64,000 bases of DNA from Symsagittifera roscoffensis (GCF_963678635.1 NC_087064.1:25956189-26020188); one strand, 5' to 3'; shown: positions 11,254-23,100, numbered from the stretch's first letter. Numbers and translations are program-made. The notes: generated by a model not told the origin, from the sequence alone.

Positions 11254-11685
11254 CTGAGACATCATCACAGCTACTATTAATTGACATTGCGTCAAAACAT
11301 ACGTAGATAAATTCCAGTCCCCCTTTGAAAAGTCAACTAGCCTAAAAATGGTTCATGCAATGTCGGAGAGAAAAAAGGAGAGAGAAAACAGAGAAAGAGA
11401 ACCAAAATGTGTTCACTTGTCCACAATTAAATGTTTTTTTTTCTACAATTTAAAACCGCATAAGCAATAGCGTGCCGAGGGAGGGGGGGGGGGGGTTGAG
11501 ACTGCCCTTTTTCAACGAAACAACTTCCAAAAATCAAAAAAATTCCCTATGAAACCTTGTAATCATGAAATCATTAGATTCTTTTGTGAAAACAAAACGT
11601 TGGAAGCACAATTTTGCCTGAATTATGAACCAAAAGTTTTGAAATCTGACAGACAGTTAGCCCCTCACATCAGAGGAACCAATTT

Positions 11686-11908
11686 GGGCTCTTTTCCACT
11701 TTCCCCCTACCTTTCAAAATATCAATTTTTATGTTTGTTTTACGTGTTATTACGGCTAAATGCGTGATGTTACGCTGTAATGTATGAAGAACAAATCTGT
11801 TCATAATTGCCAATTTGTTCACCATGCCAATTTTCTAGCTTTATGACAACGTTAAATAAGGTTTTCAAAAATTAATTTGAAGGGGGGAGGGAAACTGGAA
11901 AAGAGCCC
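11686..11908. mobile_element. GGGCTC-family MITE, copy 1
   Basis: Begins GGGCTCTTTTCC and ends GGAAAAGAGCCC. A 6-bp duplication CAATTT lies on both sides (11680-11685 and 11909-11914). Inside are CCCCCTACC near the left end and a purine-rich complement near the right end. It has no coding capacity. See also 12487-12701, 15460-15668 and 15894-16112. Confidence 0.75.
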
Positions 11909-12125
11909 CAATTTGTACATTTAGATCCGACAAAAACCAATAAGCACGGAAAATTTTCTAATAATTTTTAAGCGATGCAACTTCACATCATGTTTGCTCG
12001 CTCGATTTAGAAAGTTTCGCAAAAACTGCAATAATTTTTTCAATAAGAGCTTTGAAAAATGACGTTATTTTAGTTGTTTTTTTAAATCTATCAATTTTTT
12101 TTCTGATTTTCTCACATAATAAATA

Positions 12126-12917
12126 CACTAGTGGACTAAATTAAGCGCAAACTTAAGATTTTTCTCTGTAAATTGCCTGTTTTCATTGTTCGTTTTGGAC
12201 AACATTTCCTTCAAAATTCAGTAAAATTTTTACAAAGACTAAGAGCAAATGATCAAAGCTACCCTCTATGAGACTATCACTACTTGGTATCAAAGACTTA
12301 CCAATGTTATCCGGGTCTGAAAAAGCCAGTTTTCCTCATCTGCACTAAGTTTTGCATTGTAGTGAATTCTTTCTCGAACAAGCGGAGTAGAAAAATTGTT
12401 CATGGGGAAACAATCATTGTGAAAACTTTACTAAACTCTGACGTTTCTTACTTTTTCACACGTTCTGCAAAATTTAGTGCAGCTGAGGGCTCTTTTTCCT
12501 TTTCCCCCCACCTCACAAGAGCTTCAATATATATGTGTAACGAGTGGTTTTACGAGGTTGAGTATGAAGACCAAATATGTTTGTCGTGGCCTTATTAGTC
12601 CGTATGTAAATTTTCATTACAATCGGACGATGTGGTCAAAAAAATTTACATGTAAAAATTTGCAGGTGGGGGGGGGGGGGGGGGGGGAGGAAAAAGAGCC
12701 CAGCTGAGGATAACTGGCATTTTCAGACCCGGATAACATTGGTAAGTCATTGATACCAATTATTGATAGTTTCATAGAGGGTAGCTCTGATCATTTGCTC
12801 TTAGTCTATATAAAAATTCTACTGAATTTCGAAGGGAAAACTTATCAAAATGGACAATGAAAACAAATATTTTAGAGAAAAATGTCCTGAATTTGCGCCT
12901 GATTTTATCCACTAGTG
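12126..12917. mobile_element. CACTAGTGG-family foldback, copy 1 (interrupted)
   Basis: Both ends read CACTAGTGGA(C/T)AAAATTAAG or its complement and are bordered by TA (12124-12125 and 12918-12919). The arms are complementary over most of their length, e.g. AATGTTATCCGGGTCTGAAAA against TTTCAGACCCGGATAACATT (trimmed). It has no transposase. The length of 792 bp is explained by a 215-bp element inserted at 12487; without it the size matches the ~570-600-bp copies nearby. Confidence 0.82.
12487..12701. mobile_element. GGGCTC-family MITE, copy 2, nested
   Basis: GGGCTCTTTTTCC at the left, GGAAAAAGAGCCC at the right, with a 6-bp duplication AGCTGA at 12481-12486 and 12702-12707. It interrupts the foldback at 12126-12917, so it is the younger of the two. 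Contains a long G run near its right end (12667-12687). Confidence 0.85.
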
Positions 12918-12931
12918 TATGCATATCACTA

Positions 12932-13528
12932 CACTAGTGGACAAAATTAAGTGCATATTCAGGATTTTACTCTCTTAAATGTCTCTTTTCAATGTCCATT
13001 TTGGACGAAAGTTGCTTCGAATTTCAGTAAAAATTTTACATTGACCAAGGCAGAATCAGCAAAGCCACCATCGATGAAATTATCAATCTTTGGTTTCAAA
13101 GACTTACCAATGTAATCCGGGTCTGAAAATACCAGTTTACCTCAATTTAATCTAAGTTTTGCATCGTTGTGTATCTTTCTTGAAAAAGAGGAGTAAAAAA
13201 ATTGTTCATGCGACGTGATTCGTTTTAGCGAGAAAATTGAAACACTCAGTGTGAAAATTTTACCAAATTTGGACGTTTCTTGTTTTTTCACGCGAAGTAG
13301 AAAACCTAGAGCAAATGAGGAAAACTGGCATTTTCAGACCTGTATTACAATGGTAAGTCTTTAAAACCAAATATTGATATTTTTATAGATGGTGGCTTTG
13401 ATGATTTGCCCTTGGTCTATGTAAAAGTTTTACTGAAATTCGAAGAAAAATTTGTCCTAAATAGACATTGAAAAGAGGAAATTTAGAGAGTAAAATCCTG
13501 AATTTGCGCTTAATTTTGTCCAGTAGTG
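12932..13528. mobile_element. CACTAGTGG-family foldback, copy 2
   Basis: A 597-bp palindromic element starting CACTAGTGGACAAAATTAAG and ending with the complement (one mismatch), bordered by TA at 12930-12931 and 13529-13530. It lies only 14 bp from copy 1. Non-coding. Confidence 0.82.
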
Positions 13529-13629
13529 TATCAAAATAACGAAGTAGCAACCAATTTGTTTTGCCTTTTCAAAAAAGTTCTCTCATTTTTTCGTTTTTAG
13601 TTTTCCTAGTTGCGTTATTTTTGTATCCA

Positions 13630-13884
13630 GTATATAGTTTATTTTTAGTGGGGAGCGCGAGCCAAAAAACGCAACTTTTTTAGTCTAATTTTTCTCAAAA
13701 AGTGCCTAAAAACGTTTTTTTTGGCCTGTTTTTTTGCAATATTTGCCTTCGGCGCAGAAAATTTTTTAACAAATTAGGGTCCGTATAGAATTTCGAAGCG
13801 TTCGAGAAAATCAAATAGAACGACCTAAAAAAAATTCCGCAAAAATCGTCCCCCTCTACAAAAATTTCTGCGCACGCCACTGAG
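13630..13884. repeat. Dispersed repeat fragment
   Basis: The stretch with GAGCC(A)6CGCA, then AAAAGTGC(C/A)TAAAAAC, also occurs right of the Polinton (about 52072-52150). The other end reads GCGCACGCCACTGAGC. I cannot assign it to a superfamily. Confidence 0.45.
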
Positions 13885-13986
13885 CAGAAGTAACTTAAAC
13901 ATGGCTTCGTAAATTGAGTTTTGGATATTATAAAAAAAATACAAGGTGGGTGGGGGAAGAAAGGAGACGATATGCCACTGTCTTAC

Positions 13987-14184
13987 AGCTTGTGCTCTTG
14001 CGGTGTCTTTGAGAGCCCTTCTGACCCTCTGATTAGCCCCCTTGTCATCGGCATCGACAGCCGCTTCTCCCCTTTTTTCGTTGACCCAATTGATTCCTTG
14101 CAGATAACACTGTGCGCCACAGGATAAGAATATGACAACAGCAACCAGCTTTGCGCTCATTTTCAGCATCATCCCTTTTTCCAA
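13987..14184 (-). CDS. Probable first coding exon with signal peptide
   Basis: 66 codons from ATG at 14184 to a donor (CAAGCT|GTAAGA, GT at 13986-13985). The N-terminus has a signal peptide: basic start, M-S-A-K, then hydrophobic L-V-A-V-V-I-F-L-S-C-G-A-Q-C. ATGs at codons 1, 5, 6 and 9 are possible starts. The mature part is charged and contains a dibasic R-V-R-R, a possible processing site. It ends in phase 0, compatible with the exon at 11121-11253. The intervening 2.7 kb holds several MITEs, which would be an intron. The family is not recognised. Confidence 0.5.
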
Positions 14185-14397
14185 GTGAATTTTCAGCTTT
14201 TCGAAATATCTCGTCTCGCCGTTCTAATTTTCTCTCTTTTTATCGTCAAATGTCACTCTGACTCACAAATGACTTTAACAATTGTTCACATTTGCGGTGG
14301 CGGTTGATTAGTTTTGAACTAAATGAAGTCAATCTTGCCTTCCTATCTTCACTTTCGAAGCTCCGGAATGCTCATCGATTTGTCTCTTTCTCATATA

Positions 14398-15129
14398 CAG
14401 TGCTGATTTAAATTAACCGGACAAAACGCGTTAAACTTGAAACTTCAAACGCATTTTTCTCAAATTGGGTTGAGTTTAGGTGAAAACTTATGAAGACAAA
14501 ACTTGCTTAAAATTTTAGCAGAATTAATATGGTGTAATTTGTTTTGCGAAATTCGGGCCCAAAATTTTACCCCAAAAATGGGTCATTTTGGCTTTTCTTA
14601 GTTAATCAAAAATTACGCCGAAAATACCAAGTCGATCACAGACATAATTAGATCAAAGTGAGCCCCTTACGTAGCCCAACAAACTTTATGAAGAGTGTTT
14701 TCTCCAAAATTTTGTATAAGTTAGTTTATTTTTGTTTGATAGACAAAAAAGGTCGTTTTTACTATATAAAATCCCAACTTTTCATTTAAAAACAATTTTT
14801 AAACAATTTGCAATTTTTTTTGGAGAAAACATTCTTCATAAAGTTTGTTGGGCTACGTAAGGGGCTCACTTTGATGTAATTATGTCTGTGATCGACTTGG
14901 TATTTTCGGCGTAATTTTTGATTAACTAAGAAGAGCCAAAATGACCCATTTTTGGGTTAAAAATTTGCGCCCGAATTTCGCAAAACAAATTACACCATAT
15001 TAATTCTGCTAAAATTTTAAGCAAGTTTTGTCTTCTTAAGTTTTCACCTAAACTCAACCCAATTTGAGAAAAATTTGTTTGAAGTTTCAAGTTTAACGCG
15101 TTTTGTCCGGTTAATTTAAATCAGCACTG
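14398..15129. mobile_element. Mariner-like palindromic MITE, copy 1
   Basis: Starts CAGTGCTGATTTAAATTAAC and ends with the exact inverse; TA borders both ends (14396-14397 and 15130-15131). The two arms, ~330 bp each, are almost perfectly complementary (e.g. AAACTTTATGAAGAGTGTTT against AAACATTCTTCATAAAGTTT). This gives a near-complete hairpin around a ~60-bp AT-rich centre. CAGTG termini with TA duplication are typical of Tc1/mariner-type elements. No coding capacity. A second copy lies at 32469-33156. Confidence 0.88.
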
Positions 15130-15131
15130 TA

Positions 15132-15459
15132 CACTAGTGGACAAAATTAAACGCAAATTTGGGTTTTTACTCTCTAAAATGCCTTATTTCAAGAATCATT
15201 TTGGACAACATTTATTCAGATTTTCACCAAAATTTTTACATCGACCTGCTGTAAATGATCTAAAATACACTCTCTGAAAGTTTCAGTTTTCAAAACTTCT
15301 TTTTATTCCTCTCTTATTTCACTAAACTGAGGTTTACTGAAGCGATTATTTTTGCAATAGGTAGTAAAAGTTTACCGAAGTCTGATGAAACACTGGGCGA
15401 CATTGAAACGGTTGAAGAAACCGTGAAATCTTACAAATTCATGCTCTTGAAACAAATTT
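15132..15459. mobile_element. CACTAGTGG-family foldback, left part only
   Basis: Begins CACTAGTGGACAAAATTAA immediately after the TA that also borders the preceding mariner-like MITE, so one element probably inserted at the other's target TA. No matching right end is visible. The sequence is broken by GGGCTC-family MITEs and then a satellite. Confidence 0.55.
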
Positions 15460-15668
15460 GGGCTCCTTTTCCTTCCACACCCCCCCACCTGCAATTTTTT
15501 TTACTAGTATAGTTACTGTTCACATTGTCCGATCATTATGAAAATTGACATGCGGACTAATTATGATGGGCCAAACACATTTGGTCTTCCTATTCAACCT
15601 TGTAAAACCACTCGTTACACCATAAAATTGATGTTCGTCGGAGGTGGGGGGAAAGGGAAAAAGAGCCC
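15460..15668. mobile_element. GGGCTC-family MITE, copy 3
   Basis: GGGCTCCTTTTCC at the left and GGAAAAAGAGCCC at the right. The flanking hexamer AAATTT is present on both sides. Internal CACACCCCCCCCACCTGC is complemented near the right end by GGAGGTGGGGGG. Confidence 0.75.
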
Positions 15669-15893
15669 AAATTTGATAACATTTCGGCAACAAATTTACA
15701 TTTCTTATCGATTCTTTTCAATTTTGTCTTTTCGTGTAAGCTTGAAAGTATTTTATGCCTGAAAAAAAACCAGAAGAACCCAGTTTTGAGCCAAAAAAAA
15801 GTATGTTCATGGCGTTTCTTTCAGCTTTATGTTGTAAAAACGAGCTTAAAAATCAATAACTTTCGTTCCATGAACTGAATCAGCTACAATTTA

Positions 15894-16112
15894 GGGCTCT
15901 TTTTCCTTTTCCCTCCACCTGCAAATTTTTTTAATTAAAATTTTTGTTCACATTGTCCGATTGTCATGAAAATTCACATGCATACTGATTATGCCATGAC
16001 AAACATATTTGGTATTCATAATTAACCTCGTAAAACCACTAGTTAGACAATAAATTGATGGTCGTGTGAGGTGGGAGGGGGGGGGGGGGGGGGCTTGGTG
16101 GAAAAAGAGCCT
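15894..16112. mobile_element. GGGCTC-family MITE, copy 4
   Basis: Starts GGGCTCTTTTTCC and ends GGAAAAAGAGCCT. The hexamer AATTTA is duplicated at 15888-15893 and 16113-16118. Contains a long G run (about 16075-16093). The right-hand duplication merges with the first unit of the satellite that follows. Confidence 0.75.
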
Positions 16113-16890
16113 AATTTAGGTCCTTTTGTACAATGTTTGTGATCATTTTTCTTGATAAAGATTAAATTTCTGGCATGTCGTCAGTTTTTGGTGCTATCCA
16201 TCAGTGCAAGAATATGGATTTTGCAAATAGTAAAAAAACTATCATTTAGGTCCTTTTGTACAATGTTTGTGATCATTTTTTTGATAAAGATTAAATTTCT
16301 GGCATGTCGTCAGTTTTTGGTGCTATCCATCAGTGCAAGCATATGGATTTTGCAAATAGTAAAAAAACGATCATTTAGGTCCTTTTGTACAATGTTTGTG
16401 ATCATTTTTCTTGATAAAGATTAAATTTCTGGCATGTCGTCAGTTTTTGGTGCTATCCATCAGTGCAAGAATATGGATTTTGCAAATAGTAAAAAAACGA
16501 TCATTTAGGTCCTTTTGTACAATGTTTGTGATCATTTTTTTGATAAAGATTAAATTTCTGGCATGTCGTCAGTTTTTGGTGCTATCTATCAGTGCAAGCA
16601 TATGGATTTTGCAAATAGTAAAAAAACGATCATTTAGGTCCTTTTGTACAATGTTTGTGATCATTTTTCTTGATAAAGATTAAATTTCTGGCATGTCGTC
16701 AGTTTTTGGTGCTATCCATAAGTGCAAGAATATGGATTTTGCAAATAGTAAAAAAAAAACGATCATTTAGGTCCTTTTGTACAATGTTTGTGATCATTTT
16801 TCTTGATAAAGATTAAATTTCTGGCATGTCGTCAGTTTTTGGTGCTATCCATCAGTGCAAGCATATGGATTTTGCAAATAGTAAAAAAAT
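16113..16890. repeat. Satellite, six ~130-bp units, dimeric order
   Basis: The string TCCTTTTGTACAATGTTTG recurs at about 16121, 16251, 16380, 16510, 16639 and 16772 (spacing 129-133 bp). Two variants alternate. Units 1, 3 and 5 have TTCTTGATAAAG and GCAAGAATATGG; units 2 and 4 have TTTTTGATAAAG and GCAAGCATATGG; unit 6 mixes the two. The true period is therefore a ~259-bp dimer. Long open frames run across the units (16152-16683) only because stops are absent from the repeat; I do not regard them as genes. Confidence 0.92.
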
Positions 16891-17924
16891 ATAAACCTTT
16901 AAAGTTTTTTTGGCTTACTAAAGTTTTGCTGTTGCGTTTTTCAATGTCACCCAGTGTAACTACTGGAGAAAACAAACAAGCATTCAAATAAACGTCAAAA
17001 GTATAAAGTAAAAAAATCGTAAAAACTTGTGATTTTGAAAACTTTTTACTCCTTGATTGAAGACAACAGGTTATGAGGAGATTTTTTGACTGACTCAACT
17101 TGAAACAAAAAAACTTGAAACCAGATAAACAATGAGTCGCTTAAATTGGAGGAACAAATTTCTTACATTATTTCTTTGGATTATACGTGTAAGTACTCGA
17201 CGTTTCCACATCAGTTTGTGAGAGCTGCAATTTAAGATAATTTTTTCTTTCGCGGTTTACAAAATTCAGCAAAAATAACTTAGACTTTTCAATTAGAGCT
17301 TTGAAAAACTAATTTTTCTGCAGTGAATCTTTACAGCATGTAAAGTTTCAGAATGTTTTCAAAATTAATTTGGTACATCACAGACAGATTCCGGGCAGAA
17401 GTGATCGTGGTAATTGCTAATTTCGCCTCTTGAAAAATTTTCTTTAAATTTTTGTTTTTAACTTCTCTAGCGTTAGCGTTATTTTTTTCTCGCGTATATT
17501 TCATTAAGTTAAAGTGTTTTTCATTACCCATGTTTCGCGGTTTATCGAATTGCCACTGCATGTTATACCGAACAAGTTTCTAGAGTACTGTGTCAATTTA
17601 ACCAAACAAACTGATATGACACAAAATGTTCAAATTCGCTTCTTTCAAGGTCTGTTAATTTTGGAAAAAGTTTGATGAGGACAACAATTGTTTGAATTGT
17701 TACCAGTTCTTTAATAGTGCAATAATTTTGAAAAACTCAAAAGTGAACCCTAAAACGGCTCAATAAATTGCAAACTGTGTATTTTGCGGATGTGACCGAA
17801 TTTTGCTATATAAAAACTGATAAAATTTCAAAATATTTTTAACTTTAACAAAGTTTGTCCAAATTTATCTGAACTTAAGTGGAATGCGTATGAAAACTTT
17901 GTTTTAGGTCATTTCATTCGATTA
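16891..17924. other. No gene recognised
   Basis: AT-rich DNA, repeat-derived in part. No ORF with domain support and no RNA gene seen. Confidence 0.45.
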
Positions 17925-18490
17925 CATTAGTGGAAAAAATTAAACGCAAATTCAGGCTTTTGCTTTCTAAAAAACCTAAATTTAAGGACCATTTTGAACA
18001 ATATTAATCTAAAATTTTAACAAAATTTTTACATCAACCGACAACAACTGATGTGAACTACTCTTTCTGAAAGTCTCAATTTTTAATTTGAAGCACTCAC
18101 CAGATTCCTGGGTCTGAAAAAGCCAATTTTCATCATCCGCAATTCGCGTGAAAATAAAAAAAATCTGCTGAATTAAGAAAAGCTATTTCAAGTTTCTCGC
18201 TGAAAAAGTTTCACTTCGCATGAACAATTTTTTTCTACCTCGCATATTTGAGAAAGAGTTCTCTACGATGCAAAACTAGCGCAGACAAAAAACTGGCTTT
18301 TTAAGACCCGGAAAAAATCTGGTTAATTTTTCAAATTAAAAATTGAAATTATCAGATAGGGTAGTTCAGATCAATTGAATGTGAAAATTTTGTTAAAATT
18401 TTCAGTAAATTTTGACCAAAGTGGTCTTCAAATTTAATTTTTTTTTCGAGAATGAAAGCCTGAATTTGCCCTTAACTTTGTCCACTAGAG
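17925..18490. mobile_element. CACTAGTGG-family foldback, copy 3
   Basis: Diverged left end CATTAGTGGAAAAAATTAA and right end TTTGTCCACTAGAG, bordered by TA (17923-17924 and 18491-18492). The arms are complementary around the conserved CCGGGTCTGAAAA segment. 566 bp, non-coding. Confidence 0.75.
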
Positions 18491-18819
18491 TAAATAAAAT
18501 CATTAATACAGAAGCTTGTTCAGCACAATATGTAGTTCAAACTCGCTTAACCGCAAAAACATGCGGGGATAAAACAAATCCAACTTGTTGAAACATATCA
18601 TCAGAATTCGGCAAGTTTTGATAAGAACTTATTGAAATCAAATGACTTAAATGGCTCCATTATTTGTGAAGTGAAAATTAGTTTTAAGATATTCGAAAAA
18701 AAAATCATTCTATAAAGTTCGTAAATTGAATTAACCTAGACATTTTCAAAAAGGGCAAATCCACAATGATGAACACTCGGTTTTATGCGAAAAAGAGCCT
18801 ATTATATCCTGTTGTTTTA

Positions 18820-19346
18820 CTAGCGAACAAAATTAAGCGCAAACTCAGATTTTTACTCTATAAAACGCCTGTTTTCAAAGTCTAATTTAAAAACATTTAC
18901 TGCGATTTCCAGTAAAAAAACTTATATAGACCAAGATTAAATGATAAAAACTACATTCTATGAAAGTATTAATGTGTGGTTTCAAATACTTACCAATGTA
19001 ACCCCGGTCTGAAAATTCCAGATTTCCTCATCTGCACTAAGTTTCGCATCGTAGTGAAAAATAATCAGTGTGAAAAATTTTACTATACTCGGCTGTTATA
19101 TACTTTATCACGCGGATTTAAAGACTTAGTACAACTAAGGAAAACTGGCATTTTTCAGAACCGGATTACATTGCTAAGTCTTGAAATCAAATATTGATAG
19201 TTTCATGGGGGTAGCCTTGAGCATTTGCTTTTGGTCTATGCAAAAATTTTGCTGGAAATCGAGTATATATTGTCCAAAATGCACATTAGGATAAAGCATT
19301 TTCGAGAGTAAAAGGCTAACGTTGCGCTTAATTTTATCCACTAGTG
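18820..19346. mobile_element. CACTAGTGG-family foldback, copy 4
   Basis: Left end CTAGCGAACAAAATTAAGCG (first two bases of the terminus lost), right end TTTATCCACTAGTG. The centre keeps the TACCAATGTAACCC(C)GGTCTGA arm. 527 bp, non-coding. Confidence 0.65.
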
Positions 19347-19351
19347 TTTTA

Positions 19352-20182
19352 CACTAGTGATCAGAGTTGAACGCAAATTTATGTTTTTAATCTCTAAGTG
19401 CCGTTGTTTTAATTTAATTTTGGCATAAATGAACTATTGTTACATCGTCTTTCGCAAAATTGAACAAAGTCTTACATCGATCGAAGTGAATTTTTCTGCA
19501 ATTAGTTTTTCCAACGGCGTGGAAACGTTATTTTTAATAAGAGAAAAATAATTTCTTTATTGAGTCTCTAATAAGCAACTGAAAAAAGCATCCAGTAAGT
19601 GTGAACTTTTTTTGAAACTCAGGGAATTGGAAAAAATTAAAAACGCAAGCTCAGGTTTTTTTCTCTAAAGCGCATACTTTTAAGGAACAATTTAGACACC
19701 ACTTAATAAGAAATTATCTGAAATATCTTTAATGAAATACTCTATTTTGATTTAAATCACGAACCAGTTCCGGGTTTGAACCTGCCAGTTTTCAGCATTT
19801 GTAATAAGTTTTCCGAAGCTGGGACAAAATATTTTTAAAAAAAGCTGAGGAAAGGTGTAACACCGAACAATGCAAGTTTCTTGTTAAAAAAATTTCACAC
19901 CGCTTGATCAAATTTGTCTTTTCCACTTATTCGAAAAAGTTTTCACTCCCATAGAAAACTTATCACAAATAGTGAAAATTGTTATTTTGAGACTCAAAAA
20001 ACTGGTAAGCGTTTCAATTTAAAAATTGAGACTTTCAGAGAGGGAAGTTCAGATCATTTGCAATCAATTGATGTAGAAAAAATTGGGAATTTTATTAAAT
20101 AGTGTCCTATATGGTCCTTGAAATTAGGCGTTTTAGAGAGAAAAAAAACGTGATTTTGCGTTTAATTTTGTCCACTAGTTAA
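19352..20182. mobile_element. CACTAGTGG-family foldbacks, one truncated and one diverged
   Basis: A left terminus CACTAGTGATCAGA with adjacent TA starts at 19352 and loses its partner. A second start, without its first bases, is seen near 19622 (AAAAATTAAAAACGCAAGC). A right terminus TTTTGTCCACTAG ends near 20178. I read this as a truncated copy followed by a diverged one. A further weak relative may extend to ~20720. Confidence 0.5.
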
Positions 20183-23100
20183 GAAAACACTGCGTCTTTA
20201 ATAATTTGAGTTTTCTTTAATGAGGAATTTGTTCACTAAGATTAGCTGAAATTTTATATTGACCGTCATCAAATGATCTCATTTACCGTCCAAAGCATTA
20301 ATGATTGGTTCCAAGCACTCAAAAAATTATCTGGGTCTGAAAAGGCCAGTTTTCACCATCTTCAATAAATCTTTTATTATAGTGAACGCTTTCTAGGACA
20401 AGCGGAGTAATAAAAAAACCATTGTTTATGCAAAGTGGAACATTTCCAGTAAAAAAAATAATTGATTACAGTTTCAGGCCATTGTAAATTTTATCGCATA
20501 TAGTAAAAAACTGCCACTTTTAGACCTGGATAAAATGATAAACTGGTAAAAGATTACATTCAACTAGTGATTTTTTCATAGAAGGTAACTGAGATAATTT
20601 GGTCGAGGCTGATGTTAAACTGATAGTTTTGTTAAACTTATTAGTAAGCTTGTCCACACTGATGCTTGAAATAGGCAATTTTGAAAGTAAAAATTTGAAA
20701 TTGCGTTTGTTTTGATACAATCGAATTTACAAATAAAAAAAGAAAAAATTTAAACAGACCCGAATACAAAGTTCCTACCTATTTTTCAAAACATTGGAAA
20801 AAAAGGCACTTAATTTTGCGAATTAGGTTCGAAAAAAAAACAGAATAATTCTTAAAAACTACGCTTGCTAGCTCACAAGTGTACTAAAGATATGAATTGG
20901 AATAAAAATCAAAACATAGCCCACAGACTTTTGGAAAGAGAGACATGGAACGCACAGAAAAAAAACTGACAAACTGGCTTTCGAGCTTTAAAGAAAAAAA
21001 TATATGGCCTTAGAATTTTTCGAATTTCAAGAACAATTTATGATAGTCACTTGTTTGATAAAAACTAACTCACATTGAGAAAACTGAAGTGTTAGAAAAA
21101 CTGTAATTTAACTTTTAGACTTCCCGGTGAATGCTAATTCTGTAGTATATTAGAGTAGGATTTTCGAAAAAAAGTCATCACGACCTATTGTGTCTGAACT
21201 ACAAGCATCAACTCTTAGAAAAATCGGATCGTTTTTCAGACAGTTTTATCCTCAATGAACTTATTATGACTGAAAAATAATTGGTTCCAAAAATGGCACA
21301 AGAATTTGAGATGGTAGAGGAAATAGCACATGAATTATGAGATCACCTGTTTTAGGGCTTTGCTAAGACAATTGCACGCTTTAATTTCTTATCTTCACCT
21401 TTGTTGATTGAAACTAACGCAACAATATTTTGAAAATTTTTAACTTGAAAAAAAAGACTTATGGTCCCATTTGATAATACAAGTCGAATTTATTAATAGT
21501 CCCATTTGATAATAGAGAATTTATTTGAGTCCCTATTTGAGAATTTATAAATAGACTTTTTCAAAACAGAAATACAGCCTCAAGAAACAACCACCAGCAC
21601 AGAACAGTTCGAAAGCAAAAAAATCATAAAAAATGTTAAACGCATTTTTCTGGAATTAAGTATTAAAACTTGAATTTTTTAAATCTGAAATACTTTTAAA
21701 ATTAACCTCAAAATTTAATAAAATTATAATCAAGGTTTGCCTGAGAAAAGTCAGAAAAAATGCGTATTCGAAATATATAAATCAAAACTTTTATTATAGC
21801 AAATAAATCACAATAATTCTGATTCAGAATTGGTAAATTGACGAAAACAAATACGACTGTCAATTATAGTAAGAGTTGTTTAGATTTAAAAAAACTCCCA
21901 ACGTTGGAAATCAAGCCAACAAAAAAACAAACAAATGAAAGTGCAACTTTTCAATTTTTCAATTATACTGGAAAAATCAAGTTCCAACAGGGACTTGCAC
22001 CCTGAAGCTTAGGGTGCAAAGACTATCACTTTACTTTTAGAACAAGTGGAAAGGAACCTATAAATTGTAGTGAAGCAAGTTCATTTTTCTGTATATTTAC
22101 AAGCAAGGTTCTTCACGGGAAAAAATATGTCCCCATCACGAGACACTCGCTCTCAAAATGTTAATTTAAGAAGCATTTAGACATCTTTTTCTATTCTGCA
22201 GTCGAGGATAGTAAAGAAAAATATAAAAAACTTGAGCTATCAACAAACGAGAAAGACTAGTTTTGAAAGAAAACACGCCCCCACAATATAATACATATAT
22301 AATTTGCATCTTTGAAAAACATACCAAGCAAGAAAAAAACAATGAAAAACGTTCAAGACACCTCCCCTCAAAGCACACACACACGCTCAAAAAACCTTTT
22401 TTTTTCAGTCATCAAACAACTCAAAATGTCGCGACGGAGCCGAATTTTGACAGGCCAATATCTATTTAGCCGAACTAAAAAACCAGAAAAAAATTTTAAC
22501 AATCGAGCTGACAAAATTACAATCAACATAGAACACAAATTTTAAAAAGAACGGATTTTTAAATTGCTGAAAATAAAAATGTTGCCATATTTACAACAGA
22601 AACCATATGAATCTTGTGAACAAAGACTTTTACGGAAAAGAAGATCTAGTACCCGGTAGCACAACACTTGCTATTACAAATGTGAAAATCCGACATAGAT
22701 TCCTAAAATAATACATGTTTCTTCGCTTATGATTTATGATAAACATTTTTAACAAAAACTAACCCAATTTGAGAAAATTGAATAAAAAAATTATTTTGCA
22801 GGGGATACCTGAAAATGAAAAAATAAGCCTTATTTTTGAAACTTGAAGTTGATCACATTTTTCGGAATCTTTACCTTTTTTCTGCGCTCGATACTGAAAA
22901 TTGCCTTCTTTTCAACAAAAGAAATAAACTGAATTCAAAAAAAAATCAAAAGTCAAACCGCAAAAAGTAAAATTGCGCCTGAACATCGTGACGGAAAAAA
23001 ATCATCGTGACTAATATGGGAGTCTGATTTACGTTCATCGACTCTTTAAAATGGCCAATAACAAAACTATATGGCCGATAACATATTTATACGGACTATT

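Noticed and set aside
16152-16683. Two 90-codon near-identical frames as membrane-protein genes
   Set aside because: They are translations of the ~130-bp satellite; hydrophobicity and identity come from the repeat.
21960-22040. tRNA gene on the minus strand
   Set aside because: A 7-bp stem and a weak B-box-like string are present, but there is no A box or acceptor stem in the right places.
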